Shown here: one piece after another, positions 23,490-31,837 of the stretch
Layout of the letters: each line of letters begins with the position of its first letter
Position numbering within the stretch: position 1 is the stretch's first letter
Source: CAWHPS01 sp963831235
GTDB lineage: Bacteria; Fibrobacterota; OXYB2-FULL-49-7; JAEUSG01
DNA length: 34,783 nt
Direction: 5' to 3'
Assembly: GCA_963831235.1 (NCBI GenBank)
Contig: CAWHPS010000007.1
Location: 1 to 34,783 of the forward strand
The notes under the pieces: model-generated
The model's input: only the letters and a program-made list of their open reading frames with translations
Database searches by the model: none
What the model was told of the DNA's origin: nothing
Position numbers and translations under genes: made by a program

Positions 23490-24341
23490 ATGTTACCTTC
23501 TTCCAACTCATCTGTGAATTCCAAACCCAAAGATATTGCAATTGACAGTGTAAAGAGCAACTGGACCTGTGAAGGTAATCTTACGGTCCGCAATAATATT
23601 CTTCCGAATCTTTTACTTTATGTAAAGGGAAACCTGATTGTTCAGGGAATTGTCAATGGATCTGAAATAGTGGTCGAGAAAGATGCGTGGTTCGAAGGCG
23701 GTATTTTAGCTAACGACAAATGCAAAATAATAGTTCATGGGCAACTCAAAACACGTCGAATAGAAAACGCAACCATTGAATGCGATAATTCAATTGAAGT
23801 TTATGATTCAATTATTGATTCATTTATTCGTTCCAAAAAGGCCATAACTGTTGGAAAAAATATTTGCGGCGGACAGGTCCTGGCAGAACACAGCATAAAA
23901 TCAAGTTCCTTAGGCTCTCCTGATAAAAAGGAAACAAAAATAGAATCTGGCGCAAATTTTCGCTTAAAGATCATGCAGGAAGAAATGAACAAAGAATTTG
24001 CGGAAATATCGGAAAAAGCCGAGAAAATACGTTCTGCAGTAGCACAGCTTGAAAACAAAGAAAGGACCCACTATTCCGGGCTTGGATTTCAAGAAAAAAA
24101 ACTTTTAAAATCATCCAATGAGTCTATGGAGATTTTGGAAAAGCAACTTGACGGTCTTAGCTTGCGTAAATCAAAATTCGAGAAAAAACTTGAAAAAACG
24201 TTAAATGCATTCGTTGAAGTCACTGACCGAATTTTTCCCGGTACCCACCTAAGCATACAAAATAGATTTGTTTTGGCACAAAAAGAATATCCTGCTGGAA
24301 AATACACGATCCGTGATGGAAAAATCACACGACTAGCTTAA
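23490..24341 (+). CDS. FapA/DUF342-type beta-helix protein, short form
   Basis: The 283-residue protein matches the central and C-terminal parts of FapA/DUF342 proteins, which normally run to 450-600 residues. Residues about 25-155 form a right-handed beta-helix with short turns (LLLYVKGNLIVQGIVNGSEI, then DKCKIIVHGQLKTRRIENAT). Residues 155-245 are a coiled coil, and the C-terminus RIFPGTHLSIQNRFVLAQKE then GKYTIRDGKITRL is the family end. The N-terminal FapA domain is missing. No signal peptide is present. It lies four bases after the kinase stop and so belongs to the switch operon. DUF342 genes occur beside flagellar regulators in some bacteria, which fits the FlgM-like gene opposite. Function is not established. 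Confidence 0.8.
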   Translation: MLPSSNSSVNSKPKDIAIDSVKSNWTCEGNLTVRNNILPNLLLYVKGNLIVQGIVNGSEIVVEKDAWFEGGILANDKCKIIVHGQLKTRRIENATIECDNSIEVYDSIIDSFIRSKKAITVGKNICGGQVLAEHSIKSSSLGSPDKKETKIESGANFRLKIMQEEMNKEFAEISEKAEKIRSAVAQLENKERTHYSGLGFQEKKLLKSSNESMEILEKQLDGLSLRKSKFEKKLEKTLNAFVEVTDRIFPGTHLSIQNRFVLAQKEYPAGKYTIRDGKITRLA

Positions 24342-24354
24342 TTTAAGAATATTT

Positions 24355-24603
24355 TTAAGATCTATCAAATAATCGTGCCAATTTCTCGGTAATATCCTCT
24401 GTAACTTCTTCACTTTTATAAAAACCTTGATTTACCTTGGCCTTTATTGCATTGAGGACAACGTTAAAATCATTCTTTGAGGAAAGTGATACTGAATCAG
24501 AGGATTGGATGAGTTTATATGTACTTACTGAATCAATCTTGGGAGAACGATGATTCTCGGTTTTTTTTATTTGATTAAAATATGGGATTTTATTTACTTC
24601 CAT
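24355..24603 (-). CDS. FlgM-like anti-sigma-28 factor
   Basis: This is an 82-residue protein from ATG at 24603; an in-frame TTG at 24612 adds three residues. The first half is polar and probably unfolded. The second half has the FlgM-type core: SSDSVSLSSKNDFNVVLNAI followed by KVNQGFYKSEEVTEDITEKL. FlgM keeps the flagellar sigma factor FliA inactive until the hook is finished and FlgM is exported. The upstream region has a sigma-28-like promoter, as for flgM in enterics. No other flagellar gene lies in the window. It converges on the FapA-like gene with a 13-base gap. Confidence 0.65.
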   Translation of the reverse strand: MEVNKIPYFNQIKKTENHRSPKIDSVSTYKLIQSSDSVSLSSKNDFNVVLNAIKAKVNQGFYKSEEVTEDITEKLARLFDRS

Positions 24604-24612
24604 TGTAATCAA

Positions 24613-24810
24613 ACCACTTTACAAAGTTAATGCAAACTACCCCATATTTTTATCGGAATATCTTAGCATGAACTTGAGCTAAATTATTTTTATTGAAATG
24701 TTTAAGACGAAAATATGATCATTATCATTAAATACAACAAAATCCGACAATACGGTTTCTATTGTAAAATCCGGTCTCAATCCAAACTCTAACAGATATC
24801 TTATGAAGTC
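24613..24810. other. Intergenic region between the FlgM-like gene and the end of the rib/glycosyl operon
   Basis: Besides the sigma-28-like promoter, this AT-rich gap holds a symmetric element at 24739-24773: direct repeats AAAATCCG enclose the inverted repeat ACAATA / TATTGT with a seven-base centre. A stretch at 24711-24730 loosely resembles a Fur box (ATCATTATCATT), too degenerate to call. No typical terminator with a T tract is seen for the operon ending at 24811. No coding frame is convincing. Confidence 0.5.
24650..24677 (-). promoter_or_regulatory. Sigma-28-like promoter of the FlgM-like gene
   Basis: On the reverse strand TCAAGTTC (24670-24677) and TCCGATAA (24650-24657) are separated by 12 bases. 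The consensus is TAAAGTTT-N11-GCCGATAA, so 6 of 8 and 7 of 8 positions match with one extra spacer base. It lies 47 bases upstream of the start codon. Confidence 0.5.
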
Positions 24811-25536
24811 TCAATACTTTCCGCGAAGCCCATTCATCCTTATCTCAAAGAGTTCCTTGAATGTTCTTAATGTATCAAGCAGCAGATTTACCTTTGTTGC
24901 CTCGGAATTATCCCACACTACTGGAACTTCCTTGATGGTATATCCATAACGCCTAGCAAGAAAAAGCAGTTCAGCATCATAGCCCCAACGGTCAATAATA
25001 GCGGCCTTAAAAATTCGTTCCCTGGCGCTATGCCCAAACACCTTGAATCCACAGGTAAAATCACTCTGCCACATACAGAGGATCACATTGGTCAGCATTG
25101 TAAATACTTTGCCCATGTTTTCGCGGATTAGATCCTGATGTTTTCGTACATTGGCGCCTTTTGTCTTGCGGTTACCGATAATGACAGAATCAGGTTTTGC
25201 CATTATTGGAACAAATTTATCCAGTTCATCAATGGGTGTTGAAAGATCAGCATCAGTTAAGAGTGAAAAAGCCCCTTTGGCAGCAAGCATACCACGTTTT
25301 ACTGCATTTCCTTTGCCTTTGTTGGTTTCAGCTCTGAGATACTGCAAGGCTGCTCGACTACCAACAACACTCCTTGCTACATTTTCAGTATTGTCCCTGC
25401 TGCCATCATCAGCAATCACTAATTCATAAGCAACCTTCTTTTGCTCCATATAATCCATGATCTTCACAAGCGATGAACCTATGCGTTTTTCTTCGTTATA
25501 TGCCGGTATTACTATTGAAAGGAAAATATCGTTCAT
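24811..25536 (-). CDS. DPM1-like family 2 glycosyltransferase (polyprenyl-phosphate sugar synthase)
   Basis: The 241-residue GT-A enzyme starts LSIVIPAYNEEKRIG, with nucleotide-binding DDGS at 43-46 and the metal motif TDADLSTP around Asp95 and Asp97. WGYDAELLFLARRYGY and VPVVWDNSEATKVN are typical of the dolichol-phosphate mannose/glucose synthase group. It lacks C-terminal membrane helices. It should transfer a sugar from a nucleotide donor to undecaprenyl phosphate on the cytosolic face. Its start overlaps the stop of the YfhO-like gene by four bases (ATGA), so it is coupled to two membrane proteins that could consume the lipid-linked sugar. Confidence 0.9.
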   Translation of the reverse strand: MNDIFLSIVIPAYNEEKRIGSSLVKIMDYMEQKKVAYELVIADDGSRDNTENVARSVVGSRAALQYLRAETNKGKGNAVKRGMLAAKGAFSLLTDADLSTPIDELDKFVPIMAKPDSVIIGNRKTKGANVRKHQDLIRENMGKVFTMLTNVILCMWQSDFTCGFKVFGHSARERIFKAAIIDRWGYDAELLFLARRYGYTIKEVPVVWDNSEATKVNLLLDTLRTFKELFEIRMNGLRGKY

Positions 25537-27917
25537 TTCTTTGCAGCGCTTTCAAGAACAACACCTGATCCATATAGGGAAAATTTGTCACCAAATATAA
25601 TCAGGGCAATTACAGCAAGCAGGATGACACTTGAAATAATCATCCCTTTTTTTAATGCAGATGATTCATATTTAAAAACCACTTCATGCCTTCCTTCCGG
25701 AATCTCAATACCACGGAAAAGGAAATTGGTTTTATGGATTTCTGTCTTGTGTCCGTCAAGCGATGCTTTCCATGCAGGATAAAATACCTCACTGGCAAAA
25801 AGAAGGCAATTAGCTTTTGAATCAACTAAAAGTTCTATTTTATGTGGGCTATAACTTTTAATGGTAACAGTGCCTAGAGAATCAGTTGGTATTGTTACAT
25901 TCATATTCAGAACAGAAGGCTCCTCGATTGTTACATTTACAAAAGGGTTGAAATCAGGGCTGTTTATGATTTTTATTGCTTCGTCGCCGTCTTTAACAAT
26001 CTTTATATTGCTGCGTAAACTGAAGCGGCTACAATAGGCATTTTCAGGCATGATGTCAAAGCCCTGACCATTTGTTTTAGCCCTGTACTTGACGTTGAAA
26101 AGATCCATCTCTTTTTTAGGATCAACCTCATGTAGAAAACGGGAGAGGCGCCCCAGATGAAGCTGGTTATAACCTTCAACAATTGGAATATGGTAAACAT
26201 TACCTAAATTCAGGTGCCCGAAAAGCCTGACGCCCTTGCCCTCGCCTTCAAAAATGCGTCCTTGCAATCTGAAAGGTGTCTTGTCTATCTCATTTCGAAG
26301 CGCATCAATTTGAGGGTTAGGTGCATAAACCTCCGAGCCGGAGACCTTGCTTAGTCCAAAAGTGCTACCATAAAAATAAAGCTCAATGAAAACAAATAGA
26401 ATTATGAGAAAGGAAGCTATTCGCTTTGATCCGGATTTGAATAAATACAGAATAAGACTTGATGATACGAGAATCGAGAACATACCAAAACCCACGGCAT
26501 GTTGAGCACAAACCTTTTTTGCTTCTTCAAGCCCGGAAGTTGTTGTTAGTGAAAATAAAAGTACCGCGATACCCGCCACTGCTGCGACAAATAAAGCTTT
26601 CTTGCTTTTTCCAGTCTCATCGTTATTTGATGCGCTGTTTGAAATGAATCGATCCAGTGAAAATGCCGATGCCATGATAAAACCAAATGCAAAAATAAAA
26701 GAGAATCTTCCTGGAAGGCGGAAATTACCGAATCCTGGAACATAATTGAATACGATATAATAAAGCGGCCCGTTTTTCCCCAAGGCAAGCAGCAATGCTA
26801 ACAGAGCAAGAATGGAAAAAAATCTAAACATCCGGTTTTTACGCAACACACGAAAACCCGCAACAAAAAGCATGATTGGCATTATTCCTACAAAACAAGC
26901 TGTTTCCCAGAAAATATGCGCCCCGCTTCCGCCCCAATAAGGCGAACCATCCTGCCATGAACCTGTTGCCTGGTTGAGCTGCGTTATGCCTGAAATCCAT
27001 CCATAGAACTTGGGCGCAAGAAACGTTAATAAACCTTGAAAGGATAGGGAACCTTCAATAGACTGATCCCATGTCATTTTTGTTCGCACACTTTCACGCG
27101 ACAACTCAAATGTGGGGAGAAGCTGAATGAGTGCAAGTCCTCCCGCAAGACCCATAAAAATACCGAACATAAAAAATTTAGTGATTAACTTTTTTTTACC
27201 ACTGCCCCGATTCCAGTACGCAAAAAAGCATGTGTAAAGAAAAAGGATGCTGGTAAGGAACAAGGTATATTGAGCATAACCGCCAAGAATTGAGATTCCG
27301 AAAAACATTGATGCAAGTCCTATGTTCCTGAAACCTCCATTTTCATAAGCCTTTTTAAGATACAGGAAAGCAAAAGGAAACCATGCAATCACATAAAGAA
27401 AAATTATATGGATAACGTGGGTACTGATAAACCCGCAGAACATAGTGGCTGTTGCTGCATAAAGTGATGCCGAATATGAAAGATTGAAGGACCTTGAAAG
27501 TCTGAATATTCCAAATCCGAAAACAAGAATATGGAGCAATATAAAGTAGATGAAAACCGTACCTCCAGGTTCCGAGAATGACTGGAAAATAAACAAAAGC
27601 CAGTTGGGTGGATAAAAAAGGCCTGTCTGCATATCAGCCATATAAGGCATCCCACCGAAAACATAGGGGCTCCACTGGGGCAGTTCACCACTCTTAAGGG
27701 ATGACATGGTATAAACAGCATTAGGATAATGCTGCTCAATAACATCTTCCCAGAGATAATATGATTTAAAAAGAAACGGAGAATAAAAGACAATGAAAAA
27801 TACAAGAAGCAACAATGGTGCATATTTTATATATGCGTTAAAAGATGAAGCTGCCCCGTTTAAAACCGGGGCAGCTTCAAGCCTTGAATTATCAGAACAT
27901 TTCTTCTTTTGAGCCAA
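25533..27917 (-). CDS. YfhO-family multi-pass membrane protein (GT-C-like)
   Basis: The 794-residue protein has about 11-13 membrane helices. Its first extracytoplasmic loop reads YYLWEDVIEQHYPNAVYTM, then GELPQWSPYVFGGMPYMADM and GLFYPPNWLLF, the YfhO signature with an acidic Glu-Asp pair where GT-C enzymes have catalytic acids. After the helices a C-terminal soluble domain includes CLLFASEVFYPAWKASLDG, then a final helix. Bacillus YfhO and its relatives glycosylate lipid-linked polymers such as lipoteichoic acid using undecaprenyl-phosphate sugars. The start is TTG at 27915-27917, with GAGAGGG upstream; no ATG fits. It is 10 bases after the DUF2723 gene and overlaps the GT2 gene. Confidence 0.88.
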   Translation of the reverse strand: MAQKKKCSDNSRLEAAPVLNGAASSFNAYIKYAPLLLLVFFIVFYSPFLFKSYYLWEDVIEQHYPNAVYTMSSLKSGELPQWSPYVFGGMPYMADMQTGLFYPPNWLLFIFQSFSEPGGTVFIYFILLHILVFGFGIFRLSRSFNLSYSASLYAATATMFCGFISTHVIHIIFLYVIAWFPFAFLYLKKAYENGGFRNIGLASMFFGISILGGYAQYTLFLTSILFLYTCFFAYWNRGSGKKKLITKFFMFGIFMGLAGGLALIQLLPTFELSRESVRTKMTWDQSIEGSLSFQGLLTFLAPKFYGWISGITQLNQATGSWQDGSPYWGGSGAHIFWETACFVGIMPIMLFVAGFRVLRKNRMFRFFSILALLALLLALGKNGPLYYIVFNYVPGFGNFRLPGRFSFIFAFGFIMASAFSLDRFISNSASNNDETGKSKKALFVAAVAGIAVLLFSLTTTSGLEEAKKVCAQHAVGFGMFSILVSSSLILYLFKSGSKRIASFLIILFVFIELYFYGSTFGLSKVSGSEVYAPNPQIDALRNEIDKTPFRLQGRIFEGEGKGVRLFGHLNLGNVYHIPIVEGYNQLHLGRLSRFLHEVDPKKEMDLFNVKYRAKTNGQGFDIMPENAYCSRFSLRSNIKIVKDGDEAIKIINSPDFNPFVNVTIEEPSVLNMNVTIPTDSLGTVTIKSYSPHKIELLVDSKANCLLFASEVFYPAWKASLDGHKTEIHKTNFLFRGIEIPEGRHEVVFKYESSALKKGMIISSVILLAVIALIIFGDKFSLYGSGVVLESAAKK

Positions 27918-27927
27918 TGAACCCTCT

Positions 27928-30900
27928 CTACAACCTGCTCAACTCCTCCTGCGCACCGCGATCTTGCGGATTAGCATCAACCCATTTGCGAAGAAGGGTC
28001 TTGAGTTTTACCTTATCATTGGCAGCTTTGTATGATTCGATTAGAATTGAAATTGCACCGACAGTCTCACGGTGCTTCATATTCTTGAAATCAGAATCAA
28101 TGGAGTAAACCGCTTTCTCAAGATAGGGAACAGCATCCTTGAGCCTCCCCCTGTCGCGCAGTAAGAAACCGAGATTCGCATAATAGACATATTCATCAGG
28201 ATCCAGGGTTATTCCATCTTTGAGCACCTTTTCAGCCAGGTCGAACTTGTTGTCTCCTGAATAAACCTGGGCAGACAAAAGACGTCCACGCCAGTCATTT
28301 GGAAGAATCGAGACGCAACGGGAGAGTTCCCGCTTGATGTTTTCGAATATCGTATCGCCCTGTACCTTGGCAGCAAGCATCTCCTTTTCCTTTAAGGCAA
28401 TCGTATTTGCATCAGGCTTCTTTGCGGCACGGAGCGTCACGATCTCTTTTTCAAGGGCCTTTTCCTTTTCACGCGCCTGTGAAAAATTGTTTCTAATCTC
28501 ATATACATACCCTATGAAACATGCGGCATAGTTCGACAAAAGACGCATGTGTTCATCATTAAGAAAGCAATCCTTGTCCCCAAGGTTCGTGTAACGGTAA
28601 ACATAATCAAGAAGGTGAAGCGTTTTCTCGGAATTCATGCGCTGGTCGGCCTTTTCAGGAAGGAGCCGATAAACCATGCCTTCCATTGAAAGGTATTTTG
28701 TAAGGCCCATAAGGTTGCCTTCAGAAACCGTAACAGCAAAATAAATGGGACGTTTATCAACATTGCCATGGACTATATTAAGAATCATGTAATCCTGGAT
28801 ACGGAAATAAGGGGCTTTACTATTTTCAGGAATTTCAAGCTCGAGTTTCCAGGGGCTGATAATGACTTTTTTGGAAGCTTGAAGCATGTTCCGCCTGACA
28901 TTGATATTCTTCAGGAAGTCCTCTTTTGGCATCAGATGCGGCTGAAACATTTCATCAAAAATAACCAGCGGTATATTAAGCTTGGGCTCAAGGTCTATGA
29001 GCTGCGCTATGTACCAATCCGTATTTAAAAGACTTAGATTCACGACCCTTACATCGCGTCTTATGCCGTATGTTTCCTGGAGTGTCCAGAGAGGGAATGT
29101 GTCGTTGTCGCCATTAGTGAAAAGTATGCCGTCACGCTCGCACGATTGGAGAAGATTATAAGCATAGTCGTAAGGCACCCAGTTATGGGCCCGTGTTTTT
29201 ATGCCCATGTTCATTGTAAGAGGTAATGCGGGCGAGGCAAGTATAAGCACAGAGAACAAAGGAGCCATCCATCTGATTTTATTTCGATGGCGGGTGGCCA
29301 GAAGATGAAGAAAAGATGCAAAACCAAGACCAACCCAGAGGCCGAATAACATATAGCCAGGGTTCCAGAAATAGTCACGTTCACGAACTTCCATCTGTAT
29401 TGGTTCCGGCTTCGGCCCCGCCTGACCGCTCTTTTCCCATTGCACCATTTCCCGATATTCGGGAACAGTGCCGTCAGCAAAATTCATATACAGGATCATG
29501 CCTATTGTGTTTCCGAAAAGGGCAAGTCCAAAAGTTATTGCAGCAATACGATTTCGTTTATAGACATAGGACATTGCCCATAAAACAAATAACAGCGGCA
29601 AAAGATAAAGAAGAAGTTTGAACATACGAAGAAGGGTATTGTCGCCAAGTCTCACCTCACCGGAAAAGATATCTTTGAAGTTGTAGAACTGCACTGCAAG
29701 ATATCCGCCGAAACCCATGTGCTGATGGTTGATAAATTGACTGAATGCCTGTCCTCTGCGGTGAAACATGCGGGTAATCATGCTTTCGGAGCCGTATTGT
29801 TTCCTTTCAACAAAGTATATGAATTTTTCCCAGGTCTCTTTCTTGAATATATCCCCGACATTATTTATAACAACTTCGGGATTGTTTTCATCAACATAAG
29901 GATCAAGGTATGAGCGGATTGGAATATAGAAATGCACGGAAAAGCCTATAAATGCAACCAGAAGCAAAAAGAAGGAGAAGCTCCATCTCATTTGTTCCCT
30001 GGCTTTTTGTTCGGGTTGTATCATAAAAGGCAGAATTGAAAGTGCAAGGTAAATAAGGCCAAGTATAAAATTAAGACCTTCAAATTCATCATTCTTTTCC
30101 ATAGGAAGCGCACTGTAAAGGGAATATAATGCCACACTGCCCAAAAGAACCAGGTTGACTTTTTTAGCGGAATCCGTATCAAGAACCATCCACAAGAGGC
30201 AGTAAACAAGCAACACGGGACCGATAGTGAGAAATGACGAAATGGAATACATTACAGAAAGCATGCAAAAACCTATGAGCCAGAGCTGCCAGTGTTTTCT
30301 TTTTTCTTCATCATTAAGTATGACAAAAAGAAAGATGCAAGGAATCGGAATTACTGTATTAAGCTGAATGCCTATCCCGAGAAACGCAATATAAGTGACA
30401 AGAAGAAGCAGCTGATTGCCATAGCGCGTACCTTTGTGGTCGTACCATTTAAGACCTATCCAGAACTGAAGCGCAATCACACAATTCGCAATACCATAAA
30501 CCTCAGCTTCGACATTGTTGAACCAATTAGTGAATGAATATGCCGCGAATAATGCACCTGCGAAACCGCCTATAATAGGCAACATCTTGAGAAAAACATT
30601 CTCTTCTTTGCTGGGATCAAAGAAAAAACGGATTATGCGGTTTATACAGAGGAAAATGAACAATGACGTGAATGCCCCGCTGATTGGAGAAAGAATATTG
30701 ATGCGCAGGGACTCATCTGAAATAAAGGAAAACAAAAGAAACATAATCCTGTTTATAAGTATATAAAGAGGTGCACCGGGAGGATGGGGAACGGAGAGCG
30801 ACGAACCGCAGGCAATAAATTCGCCGCAGTCCCAGAATGAAAGCGTTGGGGCGACGGTCATCAGATACGGAATCAGTGTAAGGACAAAGACAAGGAACCC

Positions 30901-30936
30901 GAAGATACGAACCATTCTTTTTTCATTGTACGTCAT
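27928..30936 (-). CDS. DUF2723 membrane glycosyltransferase (TMEM260-like) with C-terminal TPR
   Basis: The 1002-residue protein begins with a membrane helix and the DUF2723 signature TLSFWDCGEFIACGSSLSVP then HPPGAPLY, with Asp36 and Glu39 in the first extracytoplasmic loop as expected for GT-C catalysis. About 12 helices follow to residue ~570. The next part is a large extracytoplasmic region with LFTNGDNDTFPLWTLQETYG and RRDVRVVNLSLLNTDWYI. Residues ~870-1000 hold TPR-like pairs (YYANLGFLLRDRGRLKDAVP). The human relative TMEM260 is a protein O-mannosyltransferase; bacterial members are mostly unstudied. Its ATG overlaps the nusB stop by four bases. It probably attaches a sugar to exported protein or glycolipid. 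Confidence 0.9.
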   Translation of the reverse strand: MTYNEKRMVRIFGFLVFVLTLIPYLMTVAPTLSFWDCGEFIACGSSLSVPHPPGAPLYILINRIMFLLFSFISDESLRINILSPISGAFTSLFIFLCINRIIRFFFDPSKEENVFLKMLPIIGGFAGALFAAYSFTNWFNNVEAEVYGIANCVIALQFWIGLKWYDHKGTRYGNQLLLLVTYIAFLGIGIQLNTVIPIPCIFLFVILNDEEKRKHWQLWLIGFCMLSVMYSISSFLTIGPVLLVYCLLWMVLDTDSAKKVNLVLLGSVALYSLYSALPMEKNDEFEGLNFILGLIYLALSILPFMIQPEQKAREQMRWSFSFFLLLVAFIGFSVHFYIPIRSYLDPYVDENNPEVVINNVGDIFKKETWEKFIYFVERKQYGSESMITRMFHRRGQAFSQFINHQHMGFGGYLAVQFYNFKDIFSGEVRLGDNTLLRMFKLLLYLLPLLFVLWAMSYVYKRNRIAAITFGLALFGNTIGMILYMNFADGTVPEYREMVQWEKSGQAGPKPEPIQMEVRERDYFWNPGYMLFGLWVGLGFASFLHLLATRHRNKIRWMAPLFSVLILASPALPLTMNMGIKTRAHNWVPYDYAYNLLQSCERDGILFTNGDNDTFPLWTLQETYGIRRDVRVVNLSLLNTDWYIAQLIDLEPKLNIPLVIFDEMFQPHLMPKEDFLKNINVRRNMLQASKKVIISPWKLELEIPENSKAPYFRIQDYMILNIVHGNVDKRPIYFAVTVSEGNLMGLTKYLSMEGMVYRLLPEKADQRMNSEKTLHLLDYVYRYTNLGDKDCFLNDEHMRLLSNYAACFIGYVYEIRNNFSQAREKEKALEKEIVTLRAAKKPDANTIALKEKEMLAAKVQGDTIFENIKRELSRCVSILPNDWRGRLLSAQVYSGDNKFDLAEKVLKDGITLDPDEYVYYANLGFLLRDRGRLKDAVPYLEKAVYSIDSDFKNMKHRETVGAISILIESYKAANDKVKLKTLLRKWVDANPQDRGAQEELSRL

Positions 30937-31352
30937 ACTTCAACCTTTGCTTTTCGTTTAAATGCTATGGGATCTAAGATCCCGTTTATAAAAATACCAG
31001 ATTTTTCAGTGCTGAATTTTTTCGCCAGTTCAATTGCCTCATCAATCGAGACCTTTGGTGGAATATCATCAAAAAATAAAATTTCCGTGATGGCCATCCT
31101 AAGGATATTTTTATCGAGCAGCGCAACACGGGTTAAAGCCCAGTTGTCGCATTGCTGCCTGATAAGTTCATCAATCTCGCCCTGTTTTTCCGATGCTGTT
31201 CTTGCAACCCGGACCGTATATTCCCAGACCTCTTCCGCGGGGTTGTTTTCTTTTTTAACATCGTCAAGTACCTTATTGCAGTCTTCACCTGTAATTTCCA
31301 TGCTGTAAAGCACTTGAAGCGCAAATTCACGCGCTTTCCGTCTTGATTTCAA
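30933..31352 (-). CDS. nusB: Transcription antitermination factor NusB
   Basis: The 139-residue all-helical protein opens KSRRKAREFALQVLYSMEIT and has ALTRVALLDKNILRMAITEI and PPKVSIDEAIELAKKFSTEK, then GIFINGILDPI, all NusB signatures. With NusE it binds boxA RNA and promotes rRNA antitermination. The start is TTG at 31350-31352, supported by AAGGAG seven bases upstream; the nearby ATG reads straight into a stop. It follows ribH by 11 bases, the common ribH-nusB order, and overlaps the DUF2723 gene by four. Confidence 0.95.
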   Translation of the reverse strand: MKSRRKAREFALQVLYSMEITGEDCNKVLDDVKKENNPAEEVWEYTVRVARTASEKQGEIDELIRQQCDNWALTRVALLDKNILRMAITEILFFDDIPPKVSIDEAIELAKKFSTEKSGIFINGILDPIAFKRKAKVEV

Positions 31353-31363
31353 ATCATATCTCC

Positions 31364-31828
31364 TTAGATTTTCTTGATTAAGTTGGCCATTTCCATTGCC
31401 GCAATTGCCGCGTCCCAGCCCTTGTTGCCCGACTTTGTGCCTGCACGTTCAACAGCCTGCTCGATTGTGTCTGTTGTCAGCACACCAAAAATAACCGGCA
31501 CGCCGGTTTCCATTGAGACTGCGGCTACACCCTTTGCAACTTCAGATGCAACAAGATCGTAATGTGTTGTGGCACCACGTATGACCGCGCCCAAGGCTAT
31601 TATTGCATCATATTTATGGCTTTCAGCGAGCTTTTTCGCAATAACCGGTATTTCAAAAGATCCGGGAACATATACCTCAGTGATTTTCTTTTCATCAGCT
31701 TCATGGCGTACGAGACAGTCGATTGCGCCCTCCTTAAGTTTGCCTCCAATGAGTTCGTTAAACCTGCTTATAACAAGCGCAAACCTAAGCCCTTTGGCAG
31801 AGACAATCCCTTCAATTTTTTCAGACAT
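31364..31828 (-). CDS. ribH: 6,7-dimethyl-8-ribityllumazine synthase
   Basis: The 154-residue enzyme condenses 5-amino-6-ribitylaminouracil with 3,4-dihydroxy-2-butanone 4-phosphate, the penultimate step of riboflavin synthesis. Motifs are VISRFNELIGGKLKEGAIDC, YVPGSFEIPVIAKKL, ALGAVIRGATTHYDLVA with the catalytic His, and FGVLTTDTIEQAVERAG followed by KGWDAA. The length is normal. GGGAGGATTT before the ATG is a strong ribosome binding site. It lies 10 bases after ribBA. Confidence 0.97.
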   Translation of the reverse strand: MSEKIEGIVSAKGLRFALVISRFNELIGGKLKEGAIDCLVRHEADEKKITEVYVPGSFEIPVIAKKLAESHKYDAIIALGAVIRGATTHYDLVASEVAKGVAAVSMETGVPVIFGVLTTDTIEQAVERAGTKSGNKGWDAAIAAMEMANLIKKI

Positions 31829-31837
31829 AAATCCTCC

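Noticed and set aside
24711..24730. Fur box upstream of the FlgM-like gene
   Set aside because: Roughly 13 of 19 positions match, which is common in AT-rich DNA, and no iron-related gene is adjacent.
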